From contig NW_019773656.1 of the NCBI RefSeq assembly GCF_001039355.2, positions 1 through 52,278 on the forward strand: a stretch of DNA of 52,278 nt, written 5' to 3'. A program made the translations under genes and the position numbers. The stretch comes from Lingula anatina. Taxonomy: Eukaryota; Brachiopoda; Lingulata; Lingulida; Lingulidae. Of this stretch, positions 50,301-52,278 are shown piece by piece. The notes beneath the pieces were generated by a model. It made no database searches, was not told the origin of the DNA, and saw only the letters and a program-made list of their open reading frames with translations. Numbering within the stretch: the first letter of the stretch is position 1; each line of letters starts with the position of its first letter.

Positions 50301-50895
50301 CATAGGTGAAAATCTGAAAAAAGGACAACAAACCAAACAAGAGCATTTTCAAAAGGACCTGCATGAGACTGGCGAGAGAAGACGTCGGGCGAAGAAAAAA
50401 AAGAGCAAACAAAAAGACCAAAGAAATGAAACTAAAGTACCAGCATCAACATCGTTTAAGCCCATAGAAAACGTTAATGAGGTGGGTTCATCTCCACAAA
50501 ATCCATCTGAAAACAATCTGGCCACAATCAATGCAGAACAAGAGCGGTCAGAAATTGAAAATGATGATGATCAGTGCGCCAAAGAATATGGAGAGGAGGA
50601 AAGTCAATACCATGCCAATGAACTTAAACAACAGATCAATCAGAAAAGCACTCTGACATTTCCGTGTGAAACCAATGCAGTTCCGAAAGATGTCAAATCA
50701 AGACATAAAGGAAAGCATTTAGAATTAAGAAGCCAAATGGTGTCGACTCTTCCACAGGTTGAAAGCACTCTTCCTTTTGACCAATCTGTGACAAATACAG
50801 AATTTTGGTTGAAAGACAGTCAGCAGTATTCAGAAAATGAAAAAGCATCTTTGCTGTCTGAAAATAACACAGATCAAAGTGCTATGGAAAATTAA
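47398..50895 (+). CDS. TRPV-like cation channel, coding region in one exon
   Basis: This is an uninterrupted frame of 1,165 codons with a good start context (ACCATG). Residues of about 60-258 hold ankyrin repeats (GNETPLHHAA at 101, GQTALHIAVARRDL at 141, GRTVFHTLV at 245). A further repeat (GLTPLTLAAKLG) begins at 417 after a 145-residue insertion. Membrane segments lie at about 512-531, 572-591, 611-632, 639-657, 676-700 and 738-765. The pore helix and filter region is FTLFKLALGLADIEV (717-731). A TRP box follows S6 (WKLQRLSITLLIERR from 779), typical of TRPV channels. The tail of about 370 residues is long for the family and carries a basic cluster (ERRRRAKKKKSKQK, about 993-1006). Known TRPVs are tetrameric plasma-membrane cation channels in sensory cells. 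The filter reads GLAD where vertebrate TRPV1-4 read GMGD, so ion selectivity may differ. The subfamily is uncertain. Confidence 0.9.
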   Translation: MSDSATERPSNGIESHSISHGSQMLAEKIADHMEEINSPRSIEDMNESFNRCLSSPNPYDAVKFKNALFKAASLNDCDRLEALVELIKRKDIPITDFYREGNETPLHHAATFSNHSVMEILVTEYPDMVHEQRNKGALYAGQTALHIAVARRDLYAVKMLLSRVSLATSDQNCVSGVDDTKNTNKTKKIRNKETLLHAKVVGDEFVGTCMEAELVLAIAAWNADLQMVRELLNQGALPYKRDSKGRTVFHTLVYLASMEESKSSGVVSESTQNAKMSSHKSNIIKETLRLISSLEKTKTAHEKLGKVTDSISESLCEAGPSIEITDKIKEALRELSSVGHYTASKTKVIKENLSTLASMEQVTTPVENDNRDRIKETFQELLDKTDISDMPQVFASDPQKKRAYIQAYLLSLRDAQGLTPLTLAAKLGVHGLFEHIINLENTYKFLDDTDGVNDIYLYDVTDIDSAVRFNDRTSALERIPFDKPEEAFIFMELSPIREMVSAKWKEYRKYYFLWGFFHLLAMVAITLCCCFRPLDLEPQSVLNPNVSRSIGQAAFSHLTQMYSKPIDILRATFEISFGTSCFIILLFEVIHETIIHKHFPFINRILGNGTYRLTYIAFTFSAVLTFLFRLFVYHYEEIPMVAMLVSGWYFTLFFTRGFKKFSFFTVMIQKVFFGDLFRFSVVFIVLLSAFSSAMFVSFQNVPEKIPEEFADYLSTIFTLFKLALGLADIEVLSQTRRPWLTIVLFLLFVVLAYILLVNMLIALLSETCSVVAKNKTAQWKLQRLSITLLIERRLPKRLRKSCGTEKYLKVFRNPPGDGQMDDLVHQSAALAMSFLRIPAMQKRIFQRVKAAPSLSSNSYVTTLNRITTDWLNRIHATNFTSRETNNMNKKTTARKHVKANGVLKKAINQVLPSYGNVSTSSPTENCLKTNNLTVSVNPTAMAISMRDNMLSTIPKLNDSLEIASVDKNIGENLKKGQQTKQEHFQKDLHETGERRRRAKKKKSKQKDQRNETKVPASTSFKPIENVNEVGSSPQNPSENNLATINAEQERSEIENDDDQCAKEYGEEESQYHANELKQQINQKSTLTFPCETNAVPKDVKSRHKGKHLELRSQMVSTLPQVESTLPFDQSVTNTEFWLKDSQQYSENEKASLLSENNTDQSAMEN

Positions 50896-52278
50896 CATAG
50901 GAAGAGAAGACTTCCTCTCTTAGGAATGAGAAAACTATGCAGTAAAAAACTTTGATTGTCGAATTTGTAACATAACACTTTTTTGTAACAGCTTTGAGTG
51001 ATATGGTGGATACAGGGAAATTACCAATAGGGAATGTATAATGACCCATGTATCAAAGAAGAACGACAAAATTACTTGAGATTACAATTTGAATTGTTTT
51101 TTCGTGGAGGGGGAAGAGCACCCTGAGTGTAAGAGGTCACTGAATGACTGAAAACTCAACTCTATTTTCAACATGCCTCTAACCCACTGAGTGATGTCCC
51201 CAGTGACCTCTGAAAGCCTGGGTAGGTGAGAGATGCTTTAACCCTTTCCCTCCTGTCCTAGAACTGCCAGTCGCATGTAATCAAGAAACGTTTAAATAAA
51301 TCGCTTTTATTTATATATATTTTTTGCAATGGACTCACTCCCTTCATATCTTTTTTATTAAAAAAAAAAATTATATAAAAACATGGCAAGAGGATGAAAC
51401 AGTACCATTACCAAGCCGAAATGATTAACATTTTTGCAAAATATAACATTTTGATTTGTTTTCATTTGTTTTCATTTTGATTTGTTCAACCTTGTGTATC
51501 CACATCCTAAGAGAGCGTGAGCCAGAGCGTATCGATTGAAGTTGTTAGTTCATAACGCAAGAAACGTTAGGTCTACTCTTATTTGGATGCTACCACTATA
51601 ACTGATATGTGTGAGGCCATTACACCCGAATGAGTGATGTTTTCATGCAGAACACCATGAAATCAAGCCACGCTGGCCATGATCTAGCCACTCATCATTT
51701 GTGAGGATAATATCAGTGTTTTTTTACACATTTTACACACTCATCCTACGCCATCTAAGCCTACTGCCGCTATTTTATATAGTGGTCGCTGATCAGTAAA
51801 TCATGTAATACAGTTGAGGATATGACGTTCAGACAACATCAAGGACCTAACTATACAATGTCTGGAAAAACAACACACAAACTGTGCGATCGGTGTGCTG
51901 TACATGTCCGTGTCTGGTGGAAATGAGTATACGTTGTTTGAAGAGACTATTTGAATCTGGTGGAAGCGAATATCATCCAGGAGTATTGGTAGCCTTTGTA
52001 CATGTATGAGACTTTTTGATTTAATAACTTTTTCATGGATTCAGAAATGAAATGTTGGATCGACATGGGACAATCCATTCGCTATGTTATGGAATTCGCA
52101 CCGGAGAAGCAGTCTAGATAATTGAGGCACCAACCTTATATCCCAGGACAATATATACGTGAGTAAAAAGGCTTACAGAATCTAACATTCTAACTAGACT
52201 GTCTTAGTTCTTTGTGTGCATTGTTCACGTGTTGCGCTTGTGCTCACCCCGCTTATATGTAGCATGTATAACAAATAA
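50896..52278. other. Downstream region of the TRPV gene; no gene seen
   Basis: It contains the presumed 3' UTR with an AATAAA at 51295-51300. The rest has no recognisable ORF, RNA gene or repeat family. Confidence 0.6.
51295..51300 (+). terminator. Candidate polyadenylation signal of the TRPV gene
   Basis: This is an AATAAA 400 bases after the stop codon, followed by a T-rich stretch. It is the clearest candidate I found, chosen from sequence alone. Confidence 0.5.

Noticed and set aside
47732-50531. Minus-strand frames under the TRPV gene
   Set aside because: They are shadows of the 1,165-codon plus-strand frame, which has clear domain content.

Overview
The window is metazoan nuclear DNA. 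Its genes have short exons bounded by GT/AG introns, there are several microsatellites and small non-autonomous transposons, and the content is extracellular MAM domains plus a TRPV-type ion channel. The AT-rich introns and the pairing of MAM domains with a farnesoic-acid-methyltransferase-like (FAMeT) domain suggest a marine invertebrate such as a mollusc, another lophotrochozoan or a lancelet. I cannot fix the species.

Positions 1-39,989 (minus strand) hold one giant gene whose 3' end lies beyond the left edge. I could trace 70 coding exons by splice sites and reading phase: a signal-peptide exon, 21 MAM domains, two FAMeT-like domains and several Thr/Pro-rich spacers. They sum to 12,211 nt, about 4,070 residues, and stay in frame throughout. 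The usual MAM is built from three exons (called A, B and C here) with junction phases A-1-B-0-C-1-A, so whole domains can be copied without breaking the frame. The middle of the gene (8.57-22.2 kb) is a tandem duplication of a four-MAM module. A single N marks the junction, and a 150-N gap in copy 2 is flanked by an unmerged repeat of one exon. The second FAMeT domain sits inside a MAM domain, between its A and B exons.

Positions 39,990-43,235 are intergenic and rich in repeats. A two-exon plus-strand gene (43,236-44,870) follows; it encodes an unrecognised 222-residue protein with two C-terminal hydrophobic segments. Positions 44,871-47,397 hold a 37-bp palindrome and a foldback element.

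Positions 47,398-50,895 (plus strand) are an intronless 1,165-codon TRPV-like channel. It has N-terminal ankyrin repeats, a repeat-bearing insertion between ankyrin repeats, six membrane segments, a pore motif reading GLAD instead of the GMGD of vertebrate TRPV1-4, a TRP box, and a long basic/Ser-rich tail.

Nothing in the sequence shows that the three genes act together. The MAM gene and the two plus-strand genes are arranged head to head around the repeat-rich interval.
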